NCBI GenBank assembly: GCA_016235165.1
Contig: JACRLX010000049.1
Location: forward strand, 1-56,849
Reading direction: 5' to 3'
Length of the DNA stretch: 56,849 nucleotides
Source: Rhodocyclales bacterium
GTDB taxonomy: Bacteria; Pseudomonadota; Gammaproteobacteria; Burkholderiales; Rhodocyclaceae
Below the pieces are notes generated by a model that saw only the letters and a list, made by a program, of their open reading frames with translations, made no database searches and had not been told where the DNA came from. Within the stretch, counting starts at the first letter, position 1. Each line of letters begins with the position of its first letter. The position numbers and the translations under genes were made by a program. This document shows positions 46,105 through 54,387 of the stretch, piece by piece.

Positions 46105-47313
46105 ATGAAGCCGATCTACATGGACAACAACGCCACCACGGCCTGCGACCCCGCCGTGGTCGAGGCCATGCTGCCCTTCTTCACCGAGCAGTTCGGCAAC
46201 GCCTCGTCGATCCACAGCTTCGGCGCCCAGGTCGGCAAGGCGCTCAAGACCGCGCGCTGCCAGGTGCAGTCGCTGCTCGGCGCGGCCCACGATTCCGAAA
46301 TCGTGTTCACTTCCTGCGGCACCGAATCGGATTCGACGGCCATCCTCTCCGCGCTCAAGGCCTACCCCGAGCGGCGCACGATCATCACCACCGTGGTCGA
46401 ACACCCGGCGATCCTGACCCTGTGCGAGCACCTCGAAAAGGACGGCTACGTGGTGCAGCGCCTGCGCGTGGACAAGAAGGGCCGCATCGACCTCGACGAG
46501 TACAAGTCGCTGCTCGACGACCGCGTCGCCATCGTTTCGGCGATGTGGGCCAACAACGAAACCGGCACGCTGTTCCCGGTCGAGGACATGGCCGATCTGG
46601 CGCATGCGAAAGGCATCCTGTTCCACACCGACGCGGTGCAGGCGGTGGGCAAGCTGCCGATCGACCTGAAGAACACGAAGATCGACATGCTGTCGCTGTC
46701 GGGCCACAAGCTGCACGCGCCCAAGGGCATCGGCGTGCTCTATGTCCGCCGCAACACGCGCTTCCGCCCCCTGCTGCGCGGCGGCCACCAGGAGCGCGGC
46801 CGGCGCGCCGGCACCGAGAACTCGGCCTCGATCGTCGGCCTCGGCGTCGCCTGCGAACTGGCACAGCAGCACATGGAAACCGAGAACACCACGGTCAAGC
46901 AACTGCGCGACAAGCTCGAACGCGGCATCCTGGCCAAGGTGAAGAATGCCTTCGTCAATGGCGACCGCCTGCTGCGCCTGCCCAATACCGCCAGCATCGC
47001 CTTCGAGTACGTCGAGGGCGAAGGCATCCTGTTGCTGCTGAACAAGCTTGGCATCGCCGCATCGAGCGGCTCGGCCTGCACCTCGGGTTCGCTGGAGCCC
47101 TCGCACGTGATGCGCGCCATGGGCATCCCCTACACGGCGGCGCACGGCACCATCCGCTTTTCGCTCTCGCGCTACAACACCGAGGAAGAAGTCGACCGCG
47201 TGATCGCCGCCGTGCCGACTATCATCGCCCAGCTGCGCAAGCTGTCGCCCTACTGGGAGGGCGACGGCCCGGTGGCGAATCCGGAGCAGGCCTTCGCCCC
47301 CGCCTACGCCTGA
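46105..47313 (+). CDS. nifS: cysteine desulfurase NifS
   Basis: The 402-residue PLP enzyme has Lys202 (SGHK) for PLP and the active Cys325 in SSGSACTSGSLEPSH. It supplies sulfur to NifU. It lies 17 bases after nifU and ends the nif region. Confidence 0.97.
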   Translation: MKPIYMDNNATTACDPAVVEAMLPFFTEQFGNASSIHSFGAQVGKALKTARCQVQSLLGAAHDSEIVFTSCGTESDSTAILSALKAYPERRTIITTVVEHPAILTLCEHLEKDGYVVQRLRVDKKGRIDLDEYKSLLDDRVAIVSAMWANNETGTLFPVEDMADLAHAKGILFHTDAVQAVGKLPIDLKNTKIDMLSLSGHKLHAPKGIGVLYVRRNTRFRPLLRGGHQERGRRAGTENSASIVGLGVACELAQQHMETENTTVKQLRDKLERGILAKVKNAFVNGDRLLRLPNTASIAFEYVEGEGILLLLNKLGIAASSGSACTSGSLEPSHVMRAMGIPYTAAHGTIRFSLSRYNTEEEVDRVIAAVPTIIAQLRKLSPYWEGDGPVANPEQAFAPAYA

Positions 47314-47321
47314 ACCATCGC

Positions 47322-47339
47322 CCCCGGCATCGCCCGGGG
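47322..47339 (+). terminator. possible hairpin after nifS
   Basis: CCCCGG and CCGGGG can pair around a six-base loop just after the nifS stop. There is no T-run, so termination is uncertain. Confidence 0.35.
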
Positions 47340-47434
47340 AAAGATTGCAGGTAACATCGCGGCAAGCCATCCTCGCCTGCCGCAATCATGAGCATCATCG
47401 TCCCGCACTTTTCCGGAGCGGCCGCCAAACCGGC

Positions 47435-47749
47435 ATGAGCCCGACCACGCCGCAAACCAGCCTGCCGGGAAAGATCGTCGGCCTCGTTGCCGCGACCATC
47501 CTGCTGGTGCTGGGTTTCATGTTCTCGCTGGCGCTGCTCGCCGTGTTCGCCGTCGTCGCGCTGGCGCTGGGCCTGTGGTTCTTCTGGAAGACGCGCCACC
47601 TGCGCAAGGCGTTGCGGGAAGCCCGAGCGGAGGCAACCCCGCCGGCGGACGGCCACGTGATCGAGGGCGAAGCCATCGTCGTCGAGGACTACCGGGTCGA
47701 CACTACCGCCGTGCTGCCGGATGACCGAACCAGGTCCGACCCGGCCTGA
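47435..47749 (+). CDS. small membrane protein of unknown function
   Basis: The 104-residue product has two adjacent hydrophobic segments (about 13-35 and 37-48, ending GLWFFW) followed by a basic then acidic cytoplasmic-type tail. No family is recognised. The start ATG was chosen just before the membrane segment; an upstream start at 47345 adds an unlikely His-rich region. Confidence 0.6.
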   Translation: MSPTTPQTSLPGKIVGLVAATILLVLGFMFSLALLAVFAVVALALGLWFFWKTRHLRKALREARAEATPPADGHVIEGEAIVVEDYRVDTTAVLPDDRTRSDPA

Positions 47750-47861
47750 TCCGCATGGGCAAGCCCTGCCCTTTCCCCAAGCTGTCTGCCTCGCGGATTC
47801 CTGGCGGCGGCGAGCCGACCGTCATGGAACCCGGGCGCGCGGTCAAGTCGGCAAGCATCGC

Positions 47862-47981
47862 TTGAGCCCGCGCGCGATCATCGTCGCATTGCTGATTGCT
47901 TCGGCGCTGGGCGGCTGCCTGTTTTCCGTCGGCATCACCAACAGTCCGCCAATGCCGGGCGAGAGCAGATCGGCGCCGTAG
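47862..47981 (+). CDS. possible small lipoprotein-like ORF
   Basis: A TTG-started 39-residue frame reads a hydrophobic segment ending ALGGC, like a lipobox, then a short Pro/Ser tail. A longer frame from 47721 exists. It is small and has no clear ribosome binding site, so it is tentative. Confidence 0.3.
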   Translation: MSPRAIIVALLIASALGGCLFSVGITNSPPMPGESRSAP

Positions 47982-48007
47982 TTCGGAGCAAGGCAAGGCG
48001 GGGAAAA

Positions 48008-48083
48008 TGGCGCGCTCGGCGGGGATCGAACCCACAACCCCTGGCTTCGGAGGCCAGTACTCTATCCATTGAGCTACGAGCGC
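48008..48083 (-). tRNA. tRNA-Arg (anticodon CCG)
   Basis: On the minus strand the sequence folds as a cloverleaf: acceptor GCGCTCG/CGAGCGC, D arm AGCTCAATGGATAGAGT, anticodon stem CTGGC/GCCAG with loop CTCCGAA (anticodon CCG), T arm with GGTTCGATCC, discriminator G and an encoded CCA (48008-48010). It reads CGG codons. Confidence 0.95.
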
Positions 48084-48177
48084 GCGGAGGGGGCGAAGCA
48101 TAGCGCTTTCGGCCCCGGCCGTCCATGCGGGGCAAGCGATTCCGCTATAATTGCGCGTTTTCCACGACCTTTCCGGG

Positions 48178-48621
48178 ATGAAGCTCATGGTCACTTCGAA
48201 TCTTCGCGCGTATGCCCTGGCGGGAGCGGTCCTCGCCTCTGTCAGCAGCCTTGCCATCGCCGCGCCGAAGGGCGACGACGAAGGCGCCGCCAAGCGCATC
48301 GCGCCCGTGGCCCGCGTCGAACTGGCCCCGGCCACTGCGGGCGCCGCCGCCGGCAGCCGCAGCGGCGAGCAAATTTACAAATCGATCTGCGCCGCCTGTC
48401 ACGACTCCGGCGCTGCCAACGCGCCCAAGCTCGGTGACAAGGCCGCCTGGGCCGCACGCATCAAGCTCGGGCTCGATGGCCTGGTGAAGTCAGCCATTGC
48501 CGGCAAGAATGCAATGCCGCCCAAGGGTGGCTCCGATGCCAATGAAGTCGAAATGGCACGAGTCGTCGCCTTCATCGCGAACAAGTCCGGCGCCAGCTTC
48601 AAGGAGCCGGCCGCGAAGTAA
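48178..48621 (+). CDS. c-type cytochrome (c5-like)
   Basis: The 147-residue protein has an N-terminal signal peptide (AYALAGAVLASVSSLAIAA), one heme motif CAACH (Cys71-Cys74-His75) and a likely distal Met in AMPPKGG. It is a periplasmic electron carrier like the cytochrome c5/c555 group. An ATG at 48187 is an alternative start. Confidence 0.87.
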   Translation: MKLMVTSNLRAYALAGAVLASVSSLAIAAPKGDDEGAAKRIAPVARVELAPATAGAAAGSRSGEQIYKSICAACHDSGAANAPKLGDKAAWAARIKLGLDGLVKSAIAGKNAMPPKGGSDANEVEMARVVAFIANKSGASFKEPAAK

Positions 48622-48639
48622 TCTGCGCTCGGCGTCGCA

Positions 48640-48672
48640 CAAAAGGGACCGCGTGCGGTCCCTTTTGCTTTT
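48640..48672. terminator. strong intrinsic terminator between cytochrome c and rep
   Basis: A 13-bp perfect stem (CAAAAGGGACCGC / GCGGTCCCTTTTG) is followed by CTTTT on the plus strand, and preceded by bases that would suit the convergent gene, so it may work in both directions. Confidence 0.85.
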
Positions 48673-48681
48673 CAGCGCGGT

Positions 48682-50661
48682 TCAGCGCTTGCCCGCCAGC
48701 ATCGCGCGCAGCGCGCTGGCCTTGGCGCGCGCGGCCTCGGGCTCGGGGACGGTGTTGCGCCGGTTCGCGGCAGCGGCGACTTCGGCCCCCATCTCGGCGA
48801 TGAAGCGCGAGGGTTCGCGCGCCATCAGCTCGCGCCCCTGCTTGCGCTTGTCGCAATGGCTGACGGTGAGGCTGGCCTGGGCGCGGGTGATGCCGACGTA
48901 CATCAGGCGCCGCTCTTCTTCGAGCTTGCCCGGCTCCAGCGAATCGCGGTGCGGCAGCAGGCCCTCTTCGACACCGACCAGGAAGACGTGGCGGAATTCG
49001 AGGCCCTTGGCGGCGTGCAGGGTGGCGAGCTGCACGGCATCGGCGCCTGCCTCGTCCTTGTCCAGCATCGACAGCAGGGCCACCGACTGCGCCAGTTCCA
49101 GCAGCGTCTTGTTTTCTTCGAGGCCCTTTTTCTCCAGCCACTCGACAAAATCGGAGACATTGGCCCAGCGGCTTTCGGCTTCGCGCGGTTCCAGCGATTC
49201 AAACAGCCAGCTTTCGTAGCCGATGGCGCGCAGGATGTCGGCCAGCAGCTTGCCGGCCGGCTCTTTCGCGGCGCGCGCTTCCATGCGCTTGATGAAATCG
49301 CCGAACTCGCGCAGGGCGGTGCGCTGCTTGACGTTGAGCTCAACCTCCAGCCCCGGCGCGTAGATCGCGGCGAACAGGCTCTGGTGGCGGCGCCCGGCGG
49401 CGCGGCCCAGCGCCTCCAGCGTGGTGCCGCCAATGCCGCGCTTGGGTGTGGTGACGGCGCGGATGAAGGCCGGATCGTCGTCCTGGTTGGAAAGCAGGCG
49501 CAGGTAGGAGGTGAGGTCCTTGATCTCGGCGCGCTCGAAGAAGGACTGGCCGCCGGATATGACATAGGGGATCTTCTGCGCGCGCAGCTGCTGCTCGATG
49601 ACGCGCGCCTGGTGGTTGCCGCGATAGAGGATGGCATAGTCGGAAAACTTCGTCCGCCGCTCGAAGCGATGCGCGGAGAGGCGCGACACCACCCACTCGG
49701 CCTCGTGCTCGCCGTCGCGGCAGTTCTGCACGTGGATCGCATCGCCCTGGCCGTGCTCGGACCAGAGCTGCTTGTCGAAGAGCTTGGGATTGTTGGCGAT
49801 CAGGGCGTTGGCCGCGGTGAGGATGCGCGCCGTGGAACGGTAGTTCTGCTCCAGCTTGACCACTTTCAAGCTCGGGTAGTCGTCGCGCAGCAGGCGCAGG
49901 TTCTCGCTGTCGGCGCCGCGCCAGGCGTAGATCGACTGGTCGTCGTCGCCCACCGCGGTGAAGGAATCGCGCCCCCTGGTGAGCAGGCGCAGCAGTCGGT
50001 ACTGGCCGCGGTTGGTGTCTTGGTACTCGTCGACCAGCACATGCCAGAGGCGGCTGCGCCAGCGCTCGGCGACGTCATCGTTGTCGCCGAAAAGCTTCAC
50101 CGGCAGGCGGATCAGGTCGTCGAAATCCACGGCCTGGTAGGCGCGCAGCGTGCGTTCGTAATCGGCATAGAGCTTCGCCGCCGCCGCTTCGATGTCGTCG
50201 GCGGCGGCGGCCAGCGCGGCCTCGGGTTCGACCAGCTGGTTCTTCCACAACGAGACGCGCGATTGCAGGGCGCGCAGACGCAGCTTGTCCACGTTGCCGG
50301 CCAGCTCCTGGTACAGCGCCGTGGTGTCCGCCGCATCGAGGATGGAGAAGCCGGGCTTGAGGCCCAGCTTGCCCGCCTCCTGGCGCAGGATGCGCACGCC
50401 CAGGGCGTGGAAGGTGCTGACGATCAGGCCCTCGGCGCGGCCGCCGATCTGCTTGCCGACGCGCTCCTTCATCTCCTTCGCCGCCTTGTTGGTGAAGGTG
50501 ATGGCGGCGATCTGCGAAGGCTTGACGCCGTAGTCCTCGACCAGCCAGGCGATTTTCTGCGTGATCACCCTTGTCTTGCCCGAGCCGGCGCCGGCCAGCA
50601 CCAGCAGCGGGCTGTCAAGGTGGCGCACGGCTTCGAGTTGCGCCGGATTGAGCTTGAACAT
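48682..50661 (-). CDS. rep: ATP-dependent DNA helicase Rep
   Basis: The 659-residue superfamily 1A helicase has LAGAGSGKT (Walker A), VDEYQDTN (Walker B), DDDQSIYAWRGA, LEQNYRS and ITRAQ motifs. Length and motif spacing fit Rep rather than the longer UvrD. It removes roadblocks ahead of replication forks. Confidence 0.92.
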   Translation of the reverse strand: MFKLNPAQLEAVRHLDSPLLVLAGAGSGKTRVITQKIAWLVEDYGVKPSQIAAITFTNKAAKEMKERVGKQIGGRAEGLIVSTFHALGVRILRQEAGKLGLKPGFSILDAADTTALYQELAGNVDKLRLRALQSRVSLWKNQLVEPEAALAAAADDIEAAAAKLYADYERTLRAYQAVDFDDLIRLPVKLFGDNDDVAERWRSRLWHVLVDEYQDTNRGQYRLLRLLTRGRDSFTAVGDDDQSIYAWRGADSENLRLLRDDYPSLKVVKLEQNYRSTARILTAANALIANNPKLFDKQLWSEHGQGDAIHVQNCRDGEHEAEWVVSRLSAHRFERRTKFSDYAILYRGNHQARVIEQQLRAQKIPYVISGGQSFFERAEIKDLTSYLRLLSNQDDDPAFIRAVTTPKRGIGGTTLEALGRAAGRRHQSLFAAIYAPGLEVELNVKQRTALREFGDFIKRMEARAAKEPAGKLLADILRAIGYESWLFESLEPREAESRWANVSDFVEWLEKKGLEENKTLLELAQSVALLSMLDKDEAGADAVQLATLHAAKGLEFRHVFLVGVEEGLLPHRDSLEPGKLEEERRLMYVGITRAQASLTVSHCDKRKQGRELMAREPSRFIAEMGAEVAAAANRRNTVPEPEAARAKASALRAMLAGKR

Positions 50662-50708
50662 GTCGGGGGTACCGTCGGCGCCGTACCGCGGGCGCCGACT
50701 TTCAGGAC

Positions 50709-50885
50709 TTACTTCAGGGCGCCGAACACCTTCTGCGCCAGCTTGCCGGCGCCCTGGGTCAGCGCCTCCCTGAGGCCGCTGCCGGCGTCCTTGCCGGAGA
50801 TGTCGGCCAGGCTCAAGGCATGGGCGGAGGTAGCCAGCAGCAGGCCGGCGGCAAAGGCGATCAGGCGCGTGCGCATCCCCGTCAT
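50709..50885 (-). CDS. short DUF4197-like secreted protein, apparently truncated
   Basis: The 58-residue product has a signal peptide (LIAFAAGLLLATSAHA) and then LSLADISGKDAGSGLREALTQGAGKLAQ, like the start of DUF4197 proteins, which usually run to about 230 residues. Here the frame stops after FGALK. Its ATG overlaps the fadD stop by four bases. It may be a remnant or a genuinely short form. Confidence 0.55.
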   Translation of the reverse strand: MTGMRTRLIAFAAGLLLATSAHALSLADISGKDAGSGLREALTQGAGKLAQKVFGALK

Positions 50886-52552
50886 TTCGGCCGCAGTTCG
50901 CGGCGCAGGATCTTGCCCACCGGCGTCTTGGGCAGGTCGGCGCGGAACTCGAGGTACTTCGGCCGCTTGTAGCCGGTGAGGTTTTCCTTGAGGAAATCCA
51001 TCACCTGCGCCTCGGTCAGGTTCGGGTCCTTCTTGACGATGAAAATCTTCGGCACTTCGCCGGAATGCTCGTCGGGCACCCCGATCACCGCCGCCTCCAT
51101 GACGCCGGGGCACTTCATCGCGACTTCCTCCAGCTCGCTCGGATAGACGTTGAAGCCGGAGACCAGCACCATGTCCTTCTTGCGGTCGACGATGCGCGTG
51201 GCGCCGGTTTCATCCATGATGCCGACATCGCCCGACTTGAAGAAGCCGTCGGCGCTCATCACGTTGGCGGTCTCCTCCGGGCGCTGCCAGTAGCCGGCCA
51301 TCACCTGCGGGCCGCGGATGCAGATCTCGCCCGATTCGCCCAGCGGCACGTCCTTGCCGTCTTCGTCGCGGATGGCGATCTCGGTCGAGGGCATGGGCAG
51401 GCCGATGGTGCCGGTGAAGCCCTTGAGGTTGGCGATGTTGCAGGTCGCCACCGGCGAAGTCTCCGAGAGACCGTAGCCTTCGACGATGGCGCTGCCGGTA
51501 ATCGCGGTCCATTTGTCGGCCACCGCCTTTTGTGTTGCCATGCCGCCACCGAGGCTGATCTTCAGGCTGGAGAAATCCAGCTTGGCGAATTCCGGGTTGT
51601 TGGCCAGGGCATTGAACAGGGTGTTGAGGCAGGGAAAGACATTGAACCTGAAGCTCGACAGTTCCTTGACAAAGCCCGGGATGTCGCGCGGGTTCGGGAT
51701 CAGCAAGTTGCAGGCGCCGATGCGCGTGCCGATCATGTTGCACACCGTCAGCGCAAAGATGTGGTACAGCGGCAGGGCGCAGACGAAGTTCACCTGTTCG
51801 TTGGCGCTGCGCGTGTCGATCGCCGGTTGCAGCCATTCCTCGACTTGCAGCATGTTGGCGACCACGTTGCGGTTGAGCAGGGTCGCGCCCTTCGACACAC
51901 CCGTGGTGCCACCCGTGTATTGCAGGAAGGCGACGTCATCGGCCTTGCGCGGCACCACCTTCAGCGCCATGCCGGCGCCCTGCGCCAGCACGTCGCTGAA
52001 ACGGAAGGAGCCCGGCAGCGAGAACTCGGGCACCATCTTTTTCACCTTGCGCACCACGAAATTCACCAGCATGCCCTTGAGGCCGCCGAGCAGGTCGCCC
52101 ATCGCCGCGACCACCACGTGCTTGACCGGCGTGTTGGCGACCACCTTCTCCAGCGTGGTGGCGAAGTTCTCGATGATGACGATGGCCTGGGCGCCGCTGT
52201 CCTTGAGCTGGTGTTCCAGTTCGCGCGGCGTGTACAGCGGATTGACGTTCACCACCACGTAACCGGCGCGCAGCACGGCGGCGACGGCCACCGGGTACTG
52301 CATGATGTTGGGCATCATGATCGCGACGCGGCCACCCGGCTCGATGCCGCGAGACTGTAGCCAGGCCGCGAGCTTGCGCGAGGCGGCGTCGAGCTCACCG
52401 TAGGTGATAGCCTTGCCCATGCAGATGAAGGCGGTGCGCACGGCGTACTTCTTCATCGATTCCTCGAGCATCGACGCCACGGTTTCGTACTGCGTCGGAT
52501 CGATTTCGGCGGGCACGCCGGCGGGATAGCTCTTGAGCCAGATTTTTTCCAT
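50882..52552 (-). CDS. fadD: long-chain fatty acid-CoA ligase
   Basis: The 556-residue adenylate-forming enzyme has the AMP-binding motif YTGGTTGVSKGAT and the C-terminal GxxxxPxxxEE and KTPVGKILRRELR segments. It activates fatty acids for beta-oxidation. The start at 52552 follows GGAG; the longer frame from 52597 adds only a short unlikely extension. Confidence 0.9.
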   Translation of the reverse strand: MEKIWLKSYPAGVPAEIDPTQYETVASMLEESMKKYAVRTAFICMGKAITYGELDAASRKLAAWLQSRGIEPGGRVAIMMPNIMQYPVAVAAVLRAGYVVVNVNPLYTPRELEHQLKDSGAQAIVIIENFATTLEKVVANTPVKHVVVAAMGDLLGGLKGMLVNFVVRKVKKMVPEFSLPGSFRFSDVLAQGAGMALKVVPRKADDVAFLQYTGGTTGVSKGATLLNRNVVANMLQVEEWLQPAIDTRSANEQVNFVCALPLYHIFALTVCNMIGTRIGACNLLIPNPRDIPGFVKELSSFRFNVFPCLNTLFNALANNPEFAKLDFSSLKISLGGGMATQKAVADKWTAITGSAIVEGYGLSETSPVATCNIANLKGFTGTIGLPMPSTEIAIRDEDGKDVPLGESGEICIRGPQVMAGYWQRPEETANVMSADGFFKSGDVGIMDETGATRIVDRKKDMVLVSGFNVYPSELEEVAMKCPGVMEAAVIGVPDEHSGEVPKIFIVKKDPNLTEAQVMDFLKENLTGYKRPKYLEFRADLPKTPVGKILRRELRPK

Positions 52553-52648
52553 TGTGGTCTCCTCGGTTTTAGTGTCGGGCATTATTGCATTTGCCATCGC
52601 CGCCGTCAGTACGCTTGCCGGCGTTTCGCGAGTGCGGAGCTCAGCCGG

Positions 52649-54373
52649 TCAGCGGGCGAGGACGGACCCGGTGACGCCTGCCGCCCCGGCCTTGAGGTCG
52701 TAGGACGAAATCACAGCCTGTATCGAAGTACTGCCTATCGCCGCACCATGGGCACTGCCGGCGCCAGCCGTCACCGCGCAGCCGGTGCAGGTGACGTTGA
52801 GCGATGCCCCCCCCTGTCCACCCAGGAACTTGGACAGGCTGACCGGGCCGCCGGAGAGCGATGCGTTCCAGTTGCGGGCAATGGCATCGGAGACGCTGAG
52901 CGTATAGGCCGTCACCGATGGCACCGAAGACAGGTTGTTGAGCGTGATGCTGAGCCCGACGGTACCGCCGACCGCGCCGGTTTCGGCAATGGGCTTGGTG
53001 TACTCGTTGTTAGCCGCAGCGGCGGTGAAAGTCATCGGCCCGCCCGCGGTCAGCACTGGCACCAGCACAGAGTTCGGAGTCGCATTCGGCGCGCCCATGA
53101 AATGGAAGCGGCTCGGGTTTCGCACGCCCATGCTGTCGCTGATCTGGCCCCCGGCATAGATGCCCCAATGCACCGGGATGCCGCCGACGGTGGCCGCGCC
53201 CTGCTGAATCAGTGGCGCTGCATTGCTGTTGTAGGAAAAATTGCTGCCGCCCACGCTCAGCATGTTGCCGTTGGCATCGAGGGCGACGCCGAAGTTGTCG
53301 CCCACGACGCCGGCGCCGCTACCCACCGACGAGCCGGAGAGATCGCCACCGGTGGCAATGAATCTGTTCGGCGCGGCAACGAAATTCTGCGGCGGGCTCG
53401 TCAGGTCCAAGGTACCCTTGATCGGCGGCGGCAGGGGCGGCGCGACGGTCCCCGGCAGTGGCAAGCCTCCGGGAAGGGGGGCATGTATGCCCGCCGGGGC
53501 GGGCCCGACCGGCACGCCGCCCGGTGGCATCTGGACACCGGAACCGGCCGGTTGCGCAGCGCTACCCGTAGCCTGGGTTCCACTCGGCGCCGGACCCGCC
53601 GGCTGCTGGCCTTGCCCGGTCTGCGGAGCGCCCTGTCCGCCCGGCGCCTGGCCGCCGGCTGTGCGTCGTTTGTCGCCCTCCGCGCCACCATCCTTGCGCT
53701 GCTCGCCTTCGCGCGATCCACGCGCCTCGCCCTTGCCGGCGGCCATCTGGCGCATGAACGCCGGGATCTGCGGCAGGCGCACCGGCGCAAGGTTCGGCGA
53801 CAATGGAGCGAACCCGGCCTGGTTTGGTCCCAACTCGATGCGGCCGCTGGCGTTTTCGATGAAGGTCTGCCCGACGTTGACCTTGTCGTAGGTTCCGGGA
53901 GGCCCGGGCGGCGTCTCGCCGGGCGCCGGCTGCGGAATGTACATTGGCTCGTGGTCGGTGCCGCGGATGCCGATGGTCGCCGTCGGCGTGGAGACGCGGT
54001 AGGCACTGGGCCGTTTGCGCCCGATCAAGCCGGTGATGCTGCGAAAGCTGCCCCGCAGCAGGGCCATGAAACCTTCCTCTTCGCCCTCCGCGCCGCCGCC
54101 GGTGCGGTAACGGTCGAAGCGCAGTCGCGTCCCCTGCCGCACGGCGAGTTGCGCGCCATCCACCATCAGCAGTTGCGCCTGGGCCTCGCGACCGGTGACG
54201 ACCGTGTCGCCTTCGTCGAGCTCGTCGCCCTTGCGAAGCTGCTTCTGCTGTCCGGTCGCCGATTCGACATGGACCACGCCGGCAACGAACTGCACACGCC
54301 CCACCGGCGCGGCAAGGGCCAGCGCCGCCGGCAGGAGAAGAACGAGTAACAGGAGTCGCACGCCCAGTGCCAT
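52649..54373 (-). CDS. secreted FecR-domain protein with C-terminal barrel-like domain
   Basis: The 574-residue protein has a signal peptide (to about residue 22, no lipobox Cys), a FecR domain (about 25-160, with TPTATIGIRGTDHE), a Pro/Gly/Gln-rich linker (about 225-320), and a C-terminal Gly/Ser/Asn-rich region ending HGAAIGSTSIQAVISSYDLK, which looks like a small TbpB-type beta barrel. It directly follows a Slam-like outer-membrane gene, so it may be that protein's export substrate. FecR domains otherwise occur in signalling and surface proteins. Confidence 0.72.
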   Translation of the reverse strand: MALGVRLLLLVLLLPAALALAAPVGRVQFVAGVVHVESATGQQKQLRKGDELDEGDTVVTGREAQAQLLMVDGAQLAVRQGTRLRFDRYRTGGGAEGEEEGFMALLRGSFRSITGLIGRKRPSAYRVSTPTATIGIRGTDHEPMYIPQPAPGETPPGPPGTYDKVNVGQTFIENASGRIELGPNQAGFAPLSPNLAPVRLPQIPAFMRQMAAGKGEARGSREGEQRKDGGAEGDKRRTAGGQAPGGQGAPQTGQGQQPAGPAPSGTQATGSAAQPAGSGVQMPPGGVPVGPAPAGIHAPLPGGLPLPGTVAPPLPPPIKGTLDLTSPPQNFVAAPNRFIATGGDLSGSSVGSGAGVVGDNFGVALDANGNMLSVGGSNFSYNSNAAPLIQQGAATVGGIPVHWGIYAGGQISDSMGVRNPSRFHFMGAPNATPNSVLVPVLTAGGPMTFTAAAANNEYTKPIAETGAVGGTVGLSITLNNLSSVPSVTAYTLSVSDAIARNWNASLSGGPVSLSKFLGGQGGASLNVTCTGCAVTAGAGSAHGAAIGSTSIQAVISSYDLKAGAAGVTGSVLAR

Positions 54374-54387
54374 TCGCCCTCCGGGTA

